Assembly: GCF_026625725.1 (NCBI RefSeq)
Contig: NZ_CP113060.1
Coordinates: 1,432,001 to 1,496,000, forward strand
Reading direction: 5' to 3'
Length of the DNA: 64,000 nucleotides
Source of the DNA: Pseudomonas sp. SL4(2022)
GTDB lineage: Bacteria > Pseudomonadota > Gammaproteobacteria > Pseudomonadales > Pseudomonadaceae
Shown here: positions 37,143 to 45,435 of the stretch, one piece after another
Numbering within the stretch: the stretch's first letter is position 1
Layout of the letters: every line of letters starts with the position of its first letter
Position numbers and translations under genes: made by a program
The notes under the pieces: generated by a model
Told to the model about the DNA's origin: nothing
What the model saw: only the letters and a program-made list of their open reading frames with translations
Databases searched by the model: none

Positions 37143-37455
37143 GGTCAGCACCGGATTGTTCAAGGGTGATGCGCGCCAGCATTTCACCCAACTGCTCGTC
37201 ACTGCTGTCGCAGATCCAGCGCTCGCTGGCCTGATCGTAATCAAAGTGGAAACCACCGGAACGCGCGGCCAGCCAGAGTTGGCGCAACGGTTCCTGGCGA
37301 CTGAAGATCAGCTGGCTGCCGTTTTCAAAACGCACAGTCAGCACCCCGCCTGAGTTTTCCAGGTCCAGGTCCAGGTCGCTGTCATCGAAAATATCTTCTA
37401 CCGCCTGCTGGGTGGCATCGACCAGATCGTGAAAGCGGGCTTCGGTCAAACTCAT
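37123..37455 (-). CDS. cyaY: CyaY, bacterial frataxin
   Basis: A 110-residue frataxin-family iron-binding protein that modulates IscS-dependent iron-sulphur cluster assembly. The acidic first helix (LVDATQQAVEDIFDDSDLDLDLENSGG) and the beta-sheet signature LIFSRQEPLRQLWLAARSGGFHFDY are clear. The overlap of its end with the DUF1289 start suggests coupled translation. It is in the cyaA-cyaY-lptM-dapF neighbourhood shared with E. coli, although here an AraC gene separates it from lptM. Confidence 0.96.
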   Translation of the reverse strand: MSLTEARFHDLVDATQQAVEDIFDDSDLDLDLENSGGVLTVRFENGSQLIFSRQEPLRQLWLAARSGGFHFDYDQASERWICDSSDEQLGEMLARITLEQSGADLEFEEL

Positions 37456-37507
37456 TACGGCTTACCTCAAAAATTCCAGCGACTGCAAAAGTCTTGGGCT
37501 GCGGTGA

Positions 37508-38548
37508 TTAATGGTCATTCAAGCAACGGCGGTACTCGCCAGGACTCTGCCCCGTCCAGCGACGAAAGGCGCGAGCCAGCGAACCGGGCTCACTGAACCC
37601 GACCAGAAAGGCGATTTCCGCCAGTTCCAGCGCCGGGTCACGCAGGTAATTGAGCACCAGTTGCTGGCGGGTTTCATCCACCAACTGGTTGAAGGATAAC
37701 CCGGCCTCGCGCAAACGCCGCTGCAGGGTACGCGGACTGAGCGCCAAACGCGCGGCGATTTGCTGCAGATCAGCGCCCGCCTCCGGCAACTGCCGGGACA
37801 ATTCCAGCCGCGCACGATCAAGCACGCTGCTGCCCTGCTGGATTTCCCCGAGCAGGCGATCGGCATAGGCATCGAGCATCACCCGCACCTGGGCATCAGC
37901 CTGGCCAAGTGGCGTGGCGAGCAGGCGCCTGGGAAAGACCAGGGCGTTATCGGCTTGATCGAACAGCACCGGACAGCGAAAAATCCGCAGGTACTCGGAG
38001 GTATCCGCCGGAGCCGAATGCTGGAAGCGCACCTCGGTCGGTGGAATATCCAGGCCGCTGATCCAGTGGCCGAAGGTTACCCAGCCAGCCAGGGTTTCTT
38101 CACTGAGTTGACGTTTCTGCTGCGGCAACAAGGGCTGCCAGCTGTGCGCCACCTGCGGTTCCAGCTCAGGACGCGGCGGCTCATCAGCCAGATCGACCAC
38201 CCCCAGATTCCCCACCAACGCGGCGTAACGCGCCTGGCGATGCAGCGCATCAGCGAGGGTCGCGCAGCTCATGATCAGGTAGCCAAGCACTCCGTAGTAA
38301 CCCGGCCGCACCGCCTCGCCCAGATGCAGGCCCAGTTGCTCATCGCCGGTCAACTGCACGCCATGGCCGAGCAGTTCCAGGTAAGTACTGGCGGCAACGC
38401 GCTGATCGCGCTGGGCCAGAATCTGCGGACTGAGCTGCACGCGCTCGAGCAACGCGGGCGTATCGAGCCCCTGACGGGCGAGGTAGTCGAGCAACCCTTG
38501 CAGGTAGGCGACTGAAACCGAACTGTTGACCACTACAGGGGTATCCAT
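37508..38548 (-). CDS. AraC-family transcriptional regulator
   Basis: A 346-residue regulator: an N-terminal Arabinose_bd-like domain (PF12625 type, starting MDTPVVVNSSVSVAYLQGLLDYL and including TYLELLGHGVQLTGDEQLGLHLGE) and a C-terminal AraC double helix-turn-helix (IAARLALSPRTLQRRLREAG and LAEIAFLVGFSEPGSLARAFRRWTG). CAGGAG precedes the chosen ATG; the longer frame runs through the divergent lptM promoter. Such regulators commonly control catabolic or virulence genes near or far from themselves; no target is obvious, and the divergent neighbour is lptM-lysA. Confidence 0.92.
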   Translation of the reverse strand: MDTPVVVNSSVSVAYLQGLLDYLARQGLDTPALLERVQLSPQILAQRDQRVAASTYLELLGHGVQLTGDEQLGLHLGEAVRPGYYGVLGYLIMSCATLADALHRQARYAALVGNLGVVDLADEPPRPELEPQVAHSWQPLLPQQKRQLSEETLAGWVTFGHWISGLDIPPTEVRFQHSAPADTSEYLRIFRCPVLFDQADNALVFPRRLLATPLGQADAQVRVMLDAYADRLLGEIQQGSSVLDRARLELSRQLPEAGADLQQIAARLALSPRTLQRRLREAGLSFNQLVDETRQQLVLNYLRDPALELAEIAFLVGFSEPGSLARAFRRWTGQSPGEYRRCLNDH

Positions 38549-38695
38549 CCGGGCTCCTGAACGCGGGTGGTAAGCGCAAATACTCCGCCAAAGATACAGG
38601 CAAAGCCCCGCCAGACGGGAATTCTGGCGCATAGGCAAGGCGTCGGGGGGTCGGTATACTCCGGCGCAATCATGCTTTATTACAAGGATTTCACC
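38549..38695. promoter_or_regulatory. Divergent AraC regulator / lptM-lysA promoter region
   Basis: A TATACT at 38655-38660 lies about 35 bases before the lptM ATG and is a likely -10 box, although no strong -35 fits. An inverted repeat CGCCAGA...TCTGGCG at 38609-38629 lies upstream of it and could be an operator. Confidence 0.4.
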
Positions 38696-38821
38696 ATGAA
38701 GCGGTTGTTTACTGCCTTTATCGCGATGCTTGCTGTCAGCACCCTGCTCACGGGCTGCGGCCAGAAAGGCCCGCTGTACCTGCCGGAAGAAAGCCAGCCA
38801 GCGCCTGCGCAAACCGAATAA
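38696..38821 (+). CDS. lptM: LptM/LppL small lipoprotein
   Basis: A 41-residue lipoprotein: MKRLFTAFIAMLAVSTLLTGC with lipidated cysteine 21, then the diagnostic CGQKGPLYLP motif and a short Pro/Gln tail. The family (YifL, LptM) helps the outer-membrane LPS translocon LptD mature its disulphides in E. coli; in P. aeruginosa the gene is called lppL. AAGGAT lies seven bases before the ATG. It leads the lysA-dapF-yigA-xerC-yigB run, ten bases before lysA. Confidence 0.92.
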   Translation: MKRLFTAFIAMLAVSTLLTGCGQKGPLYLPEESQPAPAQTE

Positions 38822-38830
38822 GGGCCAGCT

Positions 38831-40078
38831 ATGAACGCCTTCAACTACCGCGACGGCCAGCTGTTCGCGGAAGGCGTGGCCTTGTCTGCCATCGCCCAAC
38901 GCTTCGGTACGCCGACCTACGTCTACTCACGTGCGCACATCGAGGCGCAGTACCGCACCTATGCCGATGCCCTGCAGGGTATGCCGCATCTGGTGTGTTT
39001 TGCCGTCAAAGCCAACTCCAACATCGGCGTGCTGAATGTCCTGGCCCGCCTCGGCGCTGGCTTCGATATCGTCTCCCGCGGTGAGCTGGAGCGCGTCCTG
39101 GCAGCTGGCGGCGAAGCGAGCAAGATCGTCTTCTCCGGCGTCGGCAAAAGCCGTGATGACATGCGCCGCGCCCTGGAGGTTGGCGTGCACTGCTTCAACG
39201 TCGAGTCCACCGAAGAGCTGGAACGCCTGCAAGTGGTCGCCGCCGAGCTGGGCAAGACGGCGGCGATTTCGCTGCGGGTCAACCCGGACGTCGACGCCGG
39301 CACCCATCCGTACATCTCCACCGGTCTGAAAGAAAACAAGTTCGGCATCGACATCGAGCAGGCTGAAGCGGTGTATGCCCGCGCCGCCGAGTTGCCGAAC
39401 CTGCAGATCGTCGGGGTCGATTGCCACATCGGCTCGCAGCTGACGGCCCTGGCACCGTTTCTCGATGCTCTGGATCGCCTGCTGGTACTGGTTGACCGCC
39501 TGGCTGCACGCGGCATCCGCATCAAGCACCTGGATCTGGGTGGTGGCCTGGGCGTGCAATACCGCGATGAGCAGCCACCGCAGGCCGGCGAGTACATCGC
39601 CGCCGTGCGTGAGCGCCTGACCGGTCGTGACCTGGCCCTGGTATTTGAACCGGGTCGCTACATCGTCGCCAACGCCGGCGTGCTGCTGACTCAGGTGGAA
39701 TACCTCAAGCACACCGAACACAAGGATTTCGCCATCGTCGATGCGGCGATGAACGACCTGATCCGCCCGGCGCTGTACCAGGCCTGGATGGATGTGGTAG
39801 CCGTGCAGCCGCGCGATGGCGCAACCCGCAACTACGACATCGTCGGGCCGATCTGCGAGACCGGCGACTTCCTCGCCAAGGACCGCGACCTGGCCCTGGC
39901 CGAAGGTGATCTGCTGGCTGTGCGCTCGGCCGGTGCTTACGGTTTTGTCATGAGTTCCAACTACAACACCCGCGGCCGCGCCGCCGAGGTGATGGTGGAT
40001 GGCGAACAGGCCTTCGAAGTGCGTCGTCGCGAGACGCTCGGCGAACTCTTTGCGGGCGAAAGCCGCCTGCCGGAGTAA
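38831..40078 (+). CDS. lysA: Diaminopimelate decarboxylase
   Basis: The last step of lysine synthesis: PLP-dependent decarboxylation of meso-diaminopimelate. The 415-residue protein has the alanine-racemase-like barrel with PLP-lysine 60 in [12 protein letters not shown], the HIGSQ motif, GGGLGV, and the C-terminal [11 protein letters not shown] cysteine that completes the active site at the dimer interface. It directly precedes dapF, so two consecutive enzymes of the pathway are adjacent. Confidence 0.98.
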   Translation: MNAFNYRDGQLFAEGVALSAIAQRFGTPTYVYSRAHIEAQYRTYADALQGMPHLVCFAVKANSNIGVLNVLARLGAGFDIVSRGELERVLAAGGEASKIVFSGVGKSRDDMRRALEVGVHCFNVESTEELERLQVVAAELGKTAAISLRVNPDVDAGTHPYISTGLKENKFGIDIEQAEAVYARAAELPNLQIVGVDCHIGSQLTALAPFLDALDRLLVLVDRLAARGIRIKHLDLGGGLGVQYRDEQPPQAGEYIAAVRERLTGRDLALVFEPGRYIVANAGVLLTQVEYLKHTEHKDFAIVDAAMNDLIRPALYQAWMDVVAVQPRDGATRNYDIVGPICETGDFLAKDRDLALAEGDLLAVRSAGAYGFVMSSNYNTRGRAAEVMVDGEQAFEVRRRETLGELFAGESRLPE

Positions 40079-40083
40079 AACCG

Positions 40084-40914
40084 ATGCTATTGCGCTTTAC
40101 CAAGATGCACGGCCTCGGCAATGACTTCATGGTCCTCGACCTGGTCAGCCAGCACGCGCATATCCAGCCGAAAAACGCCAAGGCCTGGGGCGACCGTCAC
40201 ACCGGCGTGGGCTTCGATCAGCTGCTGATTGTCGAGCCGCCGAGCAACCCGGACGTGGACTTCCGCTACCGCATCTTCAATGCCGACGGCTCGGAAGTGG
40301 AACAGTGCGGCAACGGCGCACGCTGCTTTGCCCGTTTCGTGCTGGACAAGCGCCTGACGGTGAAGAAGCAAATCCGTGTGGAAACCAAGGGCGGCATCAT
40401 CGAGCTGGATGTACGCAACGACGGCCAGATCAGCGTCAACATGGGCGCACCGCGCCTGGTGCCTGCCGATATCCCGTTCCAGGCCGAACAGCAGGCGCTG
40501 AGCTACAGCGTGGCCGTCGACGGACAGGCCGTTGAGCTGGCCGCCGTGTCCATGGGTAACCCGCATGCCGTGCTGCGCGTCGAAAGCGTCGACAACGCGC
40601 CGGTACACAGCCTCGGGCCGAAGCTCGAACACCACCCGCGCTTCCCGCAACGGGTGAATGTCGGCTTCCTCCAGGTGCTCGACCGCACACACGCCAAGCT
40701 GCGCGTCTGGGAGCGCGGCGCCGGGGAAACGCAGGCCTGCGGTACCGGTGCCTGCGCAGCGGCAGTGGCAGCTATCAGCCAGGGCTGGATGGATTCTCCG
40801 CTGCAGATCGAGCTGCCAGGCGGCAAACTGAGCATCGAGTGGGCAGGCCCAGGGCGGCCCGTTATGATGACCGGGCCCGCCGTACGGGTGTACGAAGGAC
40901 AAGTCCGCTTATGA
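40084..40914 (+). CDS. dapF: Diaminopimelate epimerase
   Basis: Interconverts LL- and meso-diaminopimelate by a two-cysteine, cofactor-free mechanism. The 276-residue protein has the catalytic cysteines C75 in EQCGNGARC and C219 in [10 protein letters not shown] and the N-terminal [13 protein letters not shown]. It starts five bases after lysA and supplies its substrate. The next gene begins 13 bases after its stop. Confidence 0.98.
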   Translation: MLLRFTKMHGLGNDFMVLDLVSQHAHIQPKNAKAWGDRHTGVGFDQLLIVEPPSNPDVDFRYRIFNADGSEVEQCGNGARCFARFVLDKRLTVKKQIRVETKGGIIELDVRNDGQISVNMGAPRLVPADIPFQAEQQALSYSVAVDGQAVELAAVSMGNPHAVLRVESVDNAPVHSLGPKLEHHPRFPQRVNVGFLQVLDRTHAKLRVWERGAGETQACGTGACAAAVAAISQGWMDSPLQIELPGGKLSIEWAGPGRPVMMTGPAVRVYEGQVRL

Positions 40915-40927
40915 CTGAGCAGCGCTT

Positions 40928-41626
40928 ATGACAGACCAGCAGGATTCACCCAAACCATTGGATTCAGAAACAGTCGCCGCTTACCTGCGCCTGCATCCGG
41001 AATTCTTTATCGACCACGACGAGTTGATCCCCGAGCTGCGCATTCCGCACCAGCGCGGCGATACCGTGTCACTGGTCGAGCGTCAGGTGAAGCTGCTGCG
41101 CGAGCGTAATATCGAGATGCGTCACCGCCTCTCGCAACTGATGGACGTGGCCCGTGACAACGACCGGCTGTTCGACAAGACCCGCCGCCTGGTACTCGAC
41201 CTGCTCGATGCCAGCAGCCTGGAAGAAGTGGTCAGCTGCGTTGAAGACAGCCTGCGCCGCGAGTTTCAGGTGCCCTTTGTCAGCCTGATCCTGTTTTGCG
41301 ATGTACCACTGCCGGTTGGCCGCTCGGTCAGCAGTGCCGAAGCGCATCAGGCCATTGGCGGGCTATTGGCCGGTGGCAAAACCATCTGCGGCGTGCTGCG
41401 TGAACATGAGCTGAACTTCCTGTTTGGCAACGAAGACGGTGCTCAGGTTGGCTCGGCCGCGGTGGTCAGCATCAGCCACCAGGGCCTGCATGGCGTGCTG
41501 GCGATTGGCAGTGCCGATCCACAGCATTACAAAAGCTCGCTGGGCACGCTGTTCCTCGGCTACATTGCCGAAGTGCTGGCACGCGTCGTTCCCGGTTTTG
41601 CCACACCGTTGCGCTCGGTACGCTAG
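40928..41626 (+). CDS. yigA: DUF484 family protein (YigA)
   Basis: A 232-residue protein of the DUF484/YigA family, with an N-terminal helical part ([25 protein letters not shown]) and a GAF-like domain ([27 protein letters not shown]... [20 protein letters not shown]). The same position, between dapF and xerC, is kept in E. coli. Function is unknown; a signalling or coiled-coil adaptor role is a guess. Confidence 0.93.
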   Translation: MTDQQDSPKPLDSETVAAYLRLHPEFFIDHDELIPELRIPHQRGDTVSLVERQVKLLRERNIEMRHRLSQLMDVARDNDRLFDKTRRLVLDLLDASSLEEVVSCVEDSLRREFQVPFVSLILFCDVPLPVGRSVSSAEAHQAIGGLLAGGKTICGVLREHELNFLFGNEDGAQVGSAAVVSISHQGLHGVLAIGSADPQHYKSSLGTLFLGYIAEVLARVVPGFATPLRSVR

Positions 41627-41664
41627 CGCTAAACCTCGCAGCGACCGTATCGCAGGGAGCCTCC

Positions 41665-42561
41665 ATGCAAGACCTCCTGGACGCCTACCTCGAACACCTG
41701 CGCAGTGAGCGCCAGCTTTCTTCCCATACCCTGATTGGCTATCGCCACGACCTGAGCACGCTGTTGACGTTCTGCAGCCAGGAGCAGATCGACAGCTGGA
41801 GCGCGCTCGACACGCCACGTCTGCGCCGCATAATCGGCCGTTTGCACATGCAGGGCCAGTCCAGCCGCAGCCTGGCCCGCCTGCTCTCGGCCGCGCGCGG
41901 CCTGTACCGCTACCTGATTCGTGAAGGTCATTGCGACAGCGACCCGGCCAGCGGCCTGACGCCACCCAAGGGCGAACGTCGCCTGCCGAAAACCCTGGAT
42001 GCCGACCGCGCCGCACAACTGCTCGACGGCGCCCTGGAAGACGACTTTATCGCCCGCCGCGACCAGGCCATGCTGGAGCTGTTCTATTCATCTGGGCTGC
42101 GCCTGTCCGAGCTGGTCAGCCTCAATCTGGACGGCCTCGACCTGCCGGCCGGCTTAGTACGCGTCATCGGCAAGGGCAACAAGACCCGCGAACTGCCCAT
42201 CGGGCGCATGGCACGCGAAGCGATGGAGCAATGGTTGCCACTGCGCGCGCTGGCCAGCCCGGCCGATGGCGCCGTGTTTATCAGCCAGCAAGGCCGGCGT
42301 ATCGGCCCACGCGCGGTGCAACTGCGCGTGCGTCAGGCCGGTGTGCGTGAGCTGGGCCAGCACCTGCACCCGCACATGCTGCGTCACAGCTTCGCCAGCC
42401 ATATGCTGGAATCATCCCAGGATCTGCGCGCCGTGCAGGAGCTGCTTGGCCACGCCGACATCGCCACCACACAGGTCTACACCCACCTGGATTTTCAGCA
42501 CCTGGCCACTGTTTATGATCAGGCTCACCCTCGGGCCAAACGCAAAGGCAGCACAGAATGA
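41665..42561 (+). CDS. xerC: XerC site-specific tyrosine recombinase
   Basis: With XerD it resolves chromosome dimers at dif. The 298-residue protein has a SAM-like N-terminal domain ([22 protein letters not shown]) and a catalytic domain with the full set R146, K170, H237, R240, H263 and nucleophile Y272 in [10 protein letters not shown]. The P. aeruginosa homologue was described as sss and affects root colonisation in fluorescent pseudomonads. It overlaps the next gene by four bases. Confidence 0.97.
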   Translation: MQDLLDAYLEHLRSERQLSSHTLIGYRHDLSTLLTFCSQEQIDSWSALDTPRLRRIIGRLHMQGQSSRSLARLLSAARGLYRYLIREGHCDSDPASGLTPPKGERRLPKTLDADRAAQLLDGALEDDFIARRDQAMLELFYSSGLRLSELVSLNLDGLDLPAGLVRVIGKGNKTRELPIGRMAREAMEQWLPLRALASPADGAVFISQQGRRIGPRAVQLRVRQAGVRELGQHLHPHMLRHSFASHMLESSQDLRAVQELLGHADIATTQVYTHLDFQHLATVYDQAHPRAKRKGSTE

Positions 42562-43253
42562 GCATTCAACTGATCACCTTCGACCTTGACGACACCCTGT
42601 GGGATGTCACCCCGGTGATGCAGGACGCCGAAGCCGCACTGCGCAATTGGCTGGCCCTGCATGCGCCACGCCTCGGCGGCGTGCCGGTGGAGCACCTGTG
42701 GTCGATTCGCGCCACCTTGCTGCAGGCCGAACCGATGCTCAAGCATCGTCTCAGCGAACTGCGCCGGCGCATTCTTTTCCACGCCCTATCAGATGCCGGC
42801 TATGCACACGCGGATGCACAAACGCTGGCCGAGGCCGGTTTTCAGGTGTTCCTCGCGGCACGCCATCAGGTCGAACTGTTCGCCGAGGTACACCCTACGC
42901 TTGAGGCCCTGGCCAACCGCTTCCAGCTCGGGGTGATCACCAACGGCAATGCCGATGTGCGCCGCCTGGGCCTGGCCGACTACTTCCAGTTCGCCCTGTG
43001 CGCCGAGGAGCTGGGCGTCGGTAAGCCCGATCCGAAGCCATTCAGCGAAGCGCTGAAGCGCGCCGGTATCGCAGCCGAGCACGCGGTGCATATCGGTGAC
43101 CACCCCAGCGACGACATTGCCGGGGCACAGGCGGCCGGCCTGCGCGCGATCTGGTTCAACCCTCAGGGTAAGATCTGGGGCGCGGAAAACCGCCCGGATG
43201 CGGAGATCCGCAGCCTGGCCGAACTGCCAGTGCTGCTGCACAGCTGGGCGTAA
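42558..43253 (+). CDS. yigB: HAD-superfamily phosphatase (YigB)
   Basis: A 231-residue HAD hydrolase with nucleophile motif DLDDTLWD (D9, D11), motif [11 protein letters not shown], lysine in [10 protein letters not shown] and metal motif [13 protein letters not shown]. The xerC-yigB pairing is the same as in E. coli, where YigB has FMN phosphatase activity and affects persistence. The same substrate is inferred, not shown. Translationally coupled to xerC. Confidence 0.92.
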   Translation: MSIQLITFDLDDTLWDVTPVMQDAEAALRNWLALHAPRLGGVPVEHLWSIRATLLQAEPMLKHRLSELRRRILFHALSDAGYAHADAQTLAEAGFQVFLAARHQVELFAEVHPTLEALANRFQLGVITNGNADVRRLGLADYFQFALCAEELGVGKPDPKPFSEALKRAGIAAEHAVHIGDHPSDDIAGAQAAGLRAIWFNPQGKIWGAENRPDAEIRSLAELPVLLHSWA

Positions 43254-43298
43254 ACCGCGCTCAACCGCCACAAATAGCGGCCATTAAAAATCGCCGGG

Positions 43299-43373
43299 AG
43301 CGATTTTTGACGTCGCACAGCGACGGCCCCGAAGGGGTGGCCGCCATGGATGGCAGGCCACAAAAAAGCCCGC
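43299..43373. repeat. Copy A of a ~70-bp intergenic repeat
   Basis: The block containing GCGACGGCCCC, GGGGTGGCCGCCATGGATGG and CAGGCCACAAAAAAGCCCG closely resembles a second block in the same orientation at 45332-45404 upstream of amtB. Each copy runs straight into a terminator hairpin. Confidence 0.6.
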
Positions 43374-43403
43374 ATGCTGATGGCATGCGGGCTTTTTGTT
43401 TTT
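43362..43403. terminator. Bidirectional terminator between yigB and sutA
   Basis: AAAAAAGCCCGCATGC and GCATGCGGGCTTTTTG pair around a short loop, with T runs on both strands, between convergent genes. Confidence 0.9.
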
Positions 43404-43413
43404 CGGCAGACTT

Positions 43414-43743
43414 TTAGATGGGGCGGCTGCCGTATTTGCTGTCCGGCTTCTTGGGTGGGTCAGCCACCACGTTGGCTTCCACCTCTTGCACCTTGCCACC
43501 CCGGGCCAAAAACTCTTCCATAGCGCGCGCCAGGGCATCACGTTCTTTCTGCTTGGCTTCGATGCTCGGCAGATCTTCTACATCGACGGCAGCCTTGGCT
43601 TTCTTGCTTTTGCTGGCCGGAACAATTTCATCGTCGCCGTCACCCTCATCACCGCTGTCGCCGTCATCGGCGGCCGCCAGTTCTTCGCCTTCGTCTTCTT
43701 CAGCGCCTTCTAATTCGTCGTGTTCCAGATCTTCGTCGCTCAT
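43414..43743 (-). CDS. sutA: SutA, RNA-polymerase-binding slow-growth regulator
   Basis: A 109-residue very acidic protein. The first half is a disordered Glu/Asp-rich tail (MSDEDLEHDELEGAEEDEGE), then a helix with KQKERDALARAMEEFLARGGKVQEVE and the highly conserved C-terminus PPKKPDSKYGSRPI. This matches SutA of P. aeruginosa, which binds RNA polymerase and raises ribosomal and housekeeping transcription during slow growth. The central helix and C-terminal tail are the recognisable parts; the acidic tail differs in length. Confidence 0.93.
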   Translation of the reverse strand: MSDEDLEHDELEGAEEDEGEELAAADDGDSGDEGDGDDEIVPASKSKKAKAAVDVEDLPSIEAKQKERDALARAMEEFLARGGKVQEVEANVVADPPKKPDSKYGSRPI

Positions 43744-43971
43744 GTTCCAACCTCATGACTTGCGAAAAGCAGAGTAGTTATAGCCCAGCTGCGTCAGCTT
43801 TCTAACGTCGCTGATAAAAATTCCAGGGTTCTGGCTGTGGCTGAACGCTGCGCATCGGCGATCTGCGCTCAACGGCGCGCATTCTAGGGGCTGTTGCCCG
43901 TGGATCACAACCGCACCAACGTCTGTTTTAGGGCAACACGGCTCGCCAGATGTTGTTTGTTCACCCTCACA
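43744..43971 (-). promoter_or_regulatory. sutA upstream region
   Basis: About 230 bases between the amtB terminator and sutA, presumably the sutA promoter. Short open frames are present but none has support. No boxes assigned. Confidence 0.3.
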
Positions 43972-44003
43972 TAAAAACAAAGGGCGCCCGAAGGCGCCCT
44001 TGT
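43972..44003 (-). terminator. Terminator after the second amtB gene
   Basis: GGGCGCC and GGCGCCC flank a small loop, followed on the minus strand by TTTGTTTTT, just past the amtB stop codon. Confidence 0.85.
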
Positions 44004-44018
44004 ACACAACTTTGAAAC

Positions 44019-45269
44019 TCAGCGCTTGGTGAATTCAGGATAGGCTTCCATACCGCACTCGGCGATATCCACACCTTCGTACTCTTCCTCTTCGCTGACA
44101 CGCAGGCCGATCACCAGCTTGATGATGGACCAGACGATCAGGCTGGCCACAAAGACCCAAGCGAAGATCGCACCGATACCCAACAGCTGGGCGCCGAGGC
44201 TGGCGTCGCTATTGGTCAGGCAGACCGCCAGCAGGCCCCAGATGCCGCCGGTACCGTGTACCGAAATAGCCCCGACCGGGTCATCAATCTTCAGCTTGTC
44301 CAGACTGAGAATGGAGAACACCACCAGCACACCACCGACGCCACCGACCAGCGCCGCCTGCAAAGCACTCGGTGTCAGCGGTTCGGCAGTAATAGACACC
44401 AAGCCAGCCAAGGCACCGTTGAGCGCCATGGTCAGGTCGGCCTTACCGAACAGGATGCGCGCCACCAGCAAGGCGGCGATCAGTCCGCCCGCCGCCGCCA
44501 GGTTGGTGTTGACGAACACATTGGCCACGGCGTTGGCGTCTTCTATGCTGCTCAGCTTGAGCTGCGAGCCACCGTTGAAGCCAAACCAGCCGAACCAGAG
44601 GATCAAAGTGCCCAGCGTCGCCAGCGGCAGGTTGGCCCCCGGGAAGGCGTTGATCTGCCCCTTGGGCCCGTACTTGCCCTTACGCGCGCCGAGTAGGATG
44701 ACCCCGGCCAACGCCGCCGTGGCACCGGCCAGATGAACGATGCCGGAACCGGCGAAGTCCTTGAAGCCGGCAGCCTTGAGGAAGCCACCGCCCCAGGTCC
44801 AATAGCCTTCTACCGGGTAGATCACGCCGCACATGACCACGGCGAAGGCGAGAAAGGCCCACAATTTCATGCGCTCGGCCACTGCGCCAGAGACGATCGA
44901 CATGCAGGTCGCGGCAAACACCACCTGAAAGAAGAAGTCCGCACGTTTGGAATAGTAAGGCGCGCCATCACCACCGACAACGACCACTTCCGGCACATGT
45001 TCCTCACCAATCAGAAAGCCCAGATTAGGCAGCACACCGCCGGCATCGCCGCCGTACATCAGCGCGTAGCCGAACAGCAGGTACATGACGCACGCCAGGG
45101 CGTAGAGGACGATGTTCTTGGTCAGAATTTCGGTGGTGTTCTTGGCCCGTACCAAGCCGGATTCGAGCATGGCAAACCCCGCCGCCATCCACATCACCAG
45201 GGCACCACAGACCAGCAGATAGAAGGTGTCGAGCGCGTATTGCAAGGGAATCAGTGCGGTATTTTCCAT
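44019..45269 (-). CDS. amtB: Second ammonium transporter, AmtB paralogue
   Basis: A 416-residue Amt/Rh-family channel with about eleven membrane segments. The pore histidines are expected in SGIVHLAGATAAL and ISVHGTGGIWG. It lacks the cleavable signal peptide of the other copy and begins MENTALIPLQYALDTFYLL; its closer relatives seem to be the signal-less Amt branch rather than E. coli AmtB. CGGAG precedes the ATG. It lies downstream of glnK-amtB but beyond a terminator, so it may have its own promoter or be read at a lower level. Confidence 0.93.
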   Translation of the reverse strand: MENTALIPLQYALDTFYLLVCGALVMWMAAGFAMLESGLVRAKNTTEILTKNIVLYALACVMYLLFGYALMYGGDAGGVLPNLGFLIGEEHVPEVVVVGGDGAPYYSKRADFFFQVVFAATCMSIVSGAVAERMKLWAFLAFAVVMCGVIYPVEGYWTWGGGFLKAAGFKDFAGSGIVHLAGATAALAGVILLGARKGKYGPKGQINAFPGANLPLATLGTLILWFGWFGFNGGSQLKLSSIEDANAVANVFVNTNLAAAGGLIAALLVARILFGKADLTMALNGALAGLVSITAEPLTPSALQAALVGGVGGVLVVFSILSLDKLKIDDPVGAISVHGTGGIWGLLAVCLTNSDASLGAQLLGIGAIFAWVFVASLIVWSIIKLVIGLRVSEEEEYEGVDIAECGMEAYPEFTKR

Positions 45270-45295
45270 AAGTACTCCGTTGTACCGTAGGACCT

Positions 45296-45311
45296 GCGCC
45301 ACCGTTGGCGC
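45296..45311 (-). other. Potential hairpin in the leader of the second amtB gene
   Basis: GCGCCA and TGGCGC pair perfectly around CCGT, 27 bases upstream of the ATG. Whether it is functional is unknown. Confidence 0.4.
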
Positions 45312-45331
45312 GGACAAAGAAAATCATCGGT

Positions 45332-45404
45332 AGTCATTTTTAACGGCGCGTAGCGACGGCCCGCAGGGTGGCTGCCATGGATGGCTGGCCATAAAAAACG
45401 CCCG
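45332..45404. repeat. Copy B of the ~70-bp intergenic repeat
   Basis: Same orientation and layout as copy A at 43299-43373: a T-rich start, GCGACGGCCC, GGGTGGCTGCCATGGATGG, TGGCCATAAAAAACGCCCG, then a terminator hairpin. Confidence 0.6.
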
Positions 45405-45420
45405 GCAGGCCGGGCGTTTT
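45393..45420 (-). terminator. Terminator after the first amtB gene
   Basis: ACGCCCGGC and its complement fold into a GC-rich hairpin with a run of T on the minus strand, 16 bases past the amtB stop codon. Confidence 0.85.
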
Positions 45421-45435
45421 GCACAGCAGTTAGAC

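Noticed and set aside
43753..44007. 84-codon minus-strand frame between the second amtB and sutA
   Set aside because: It overlaps the amtB terminator and has no homology features.
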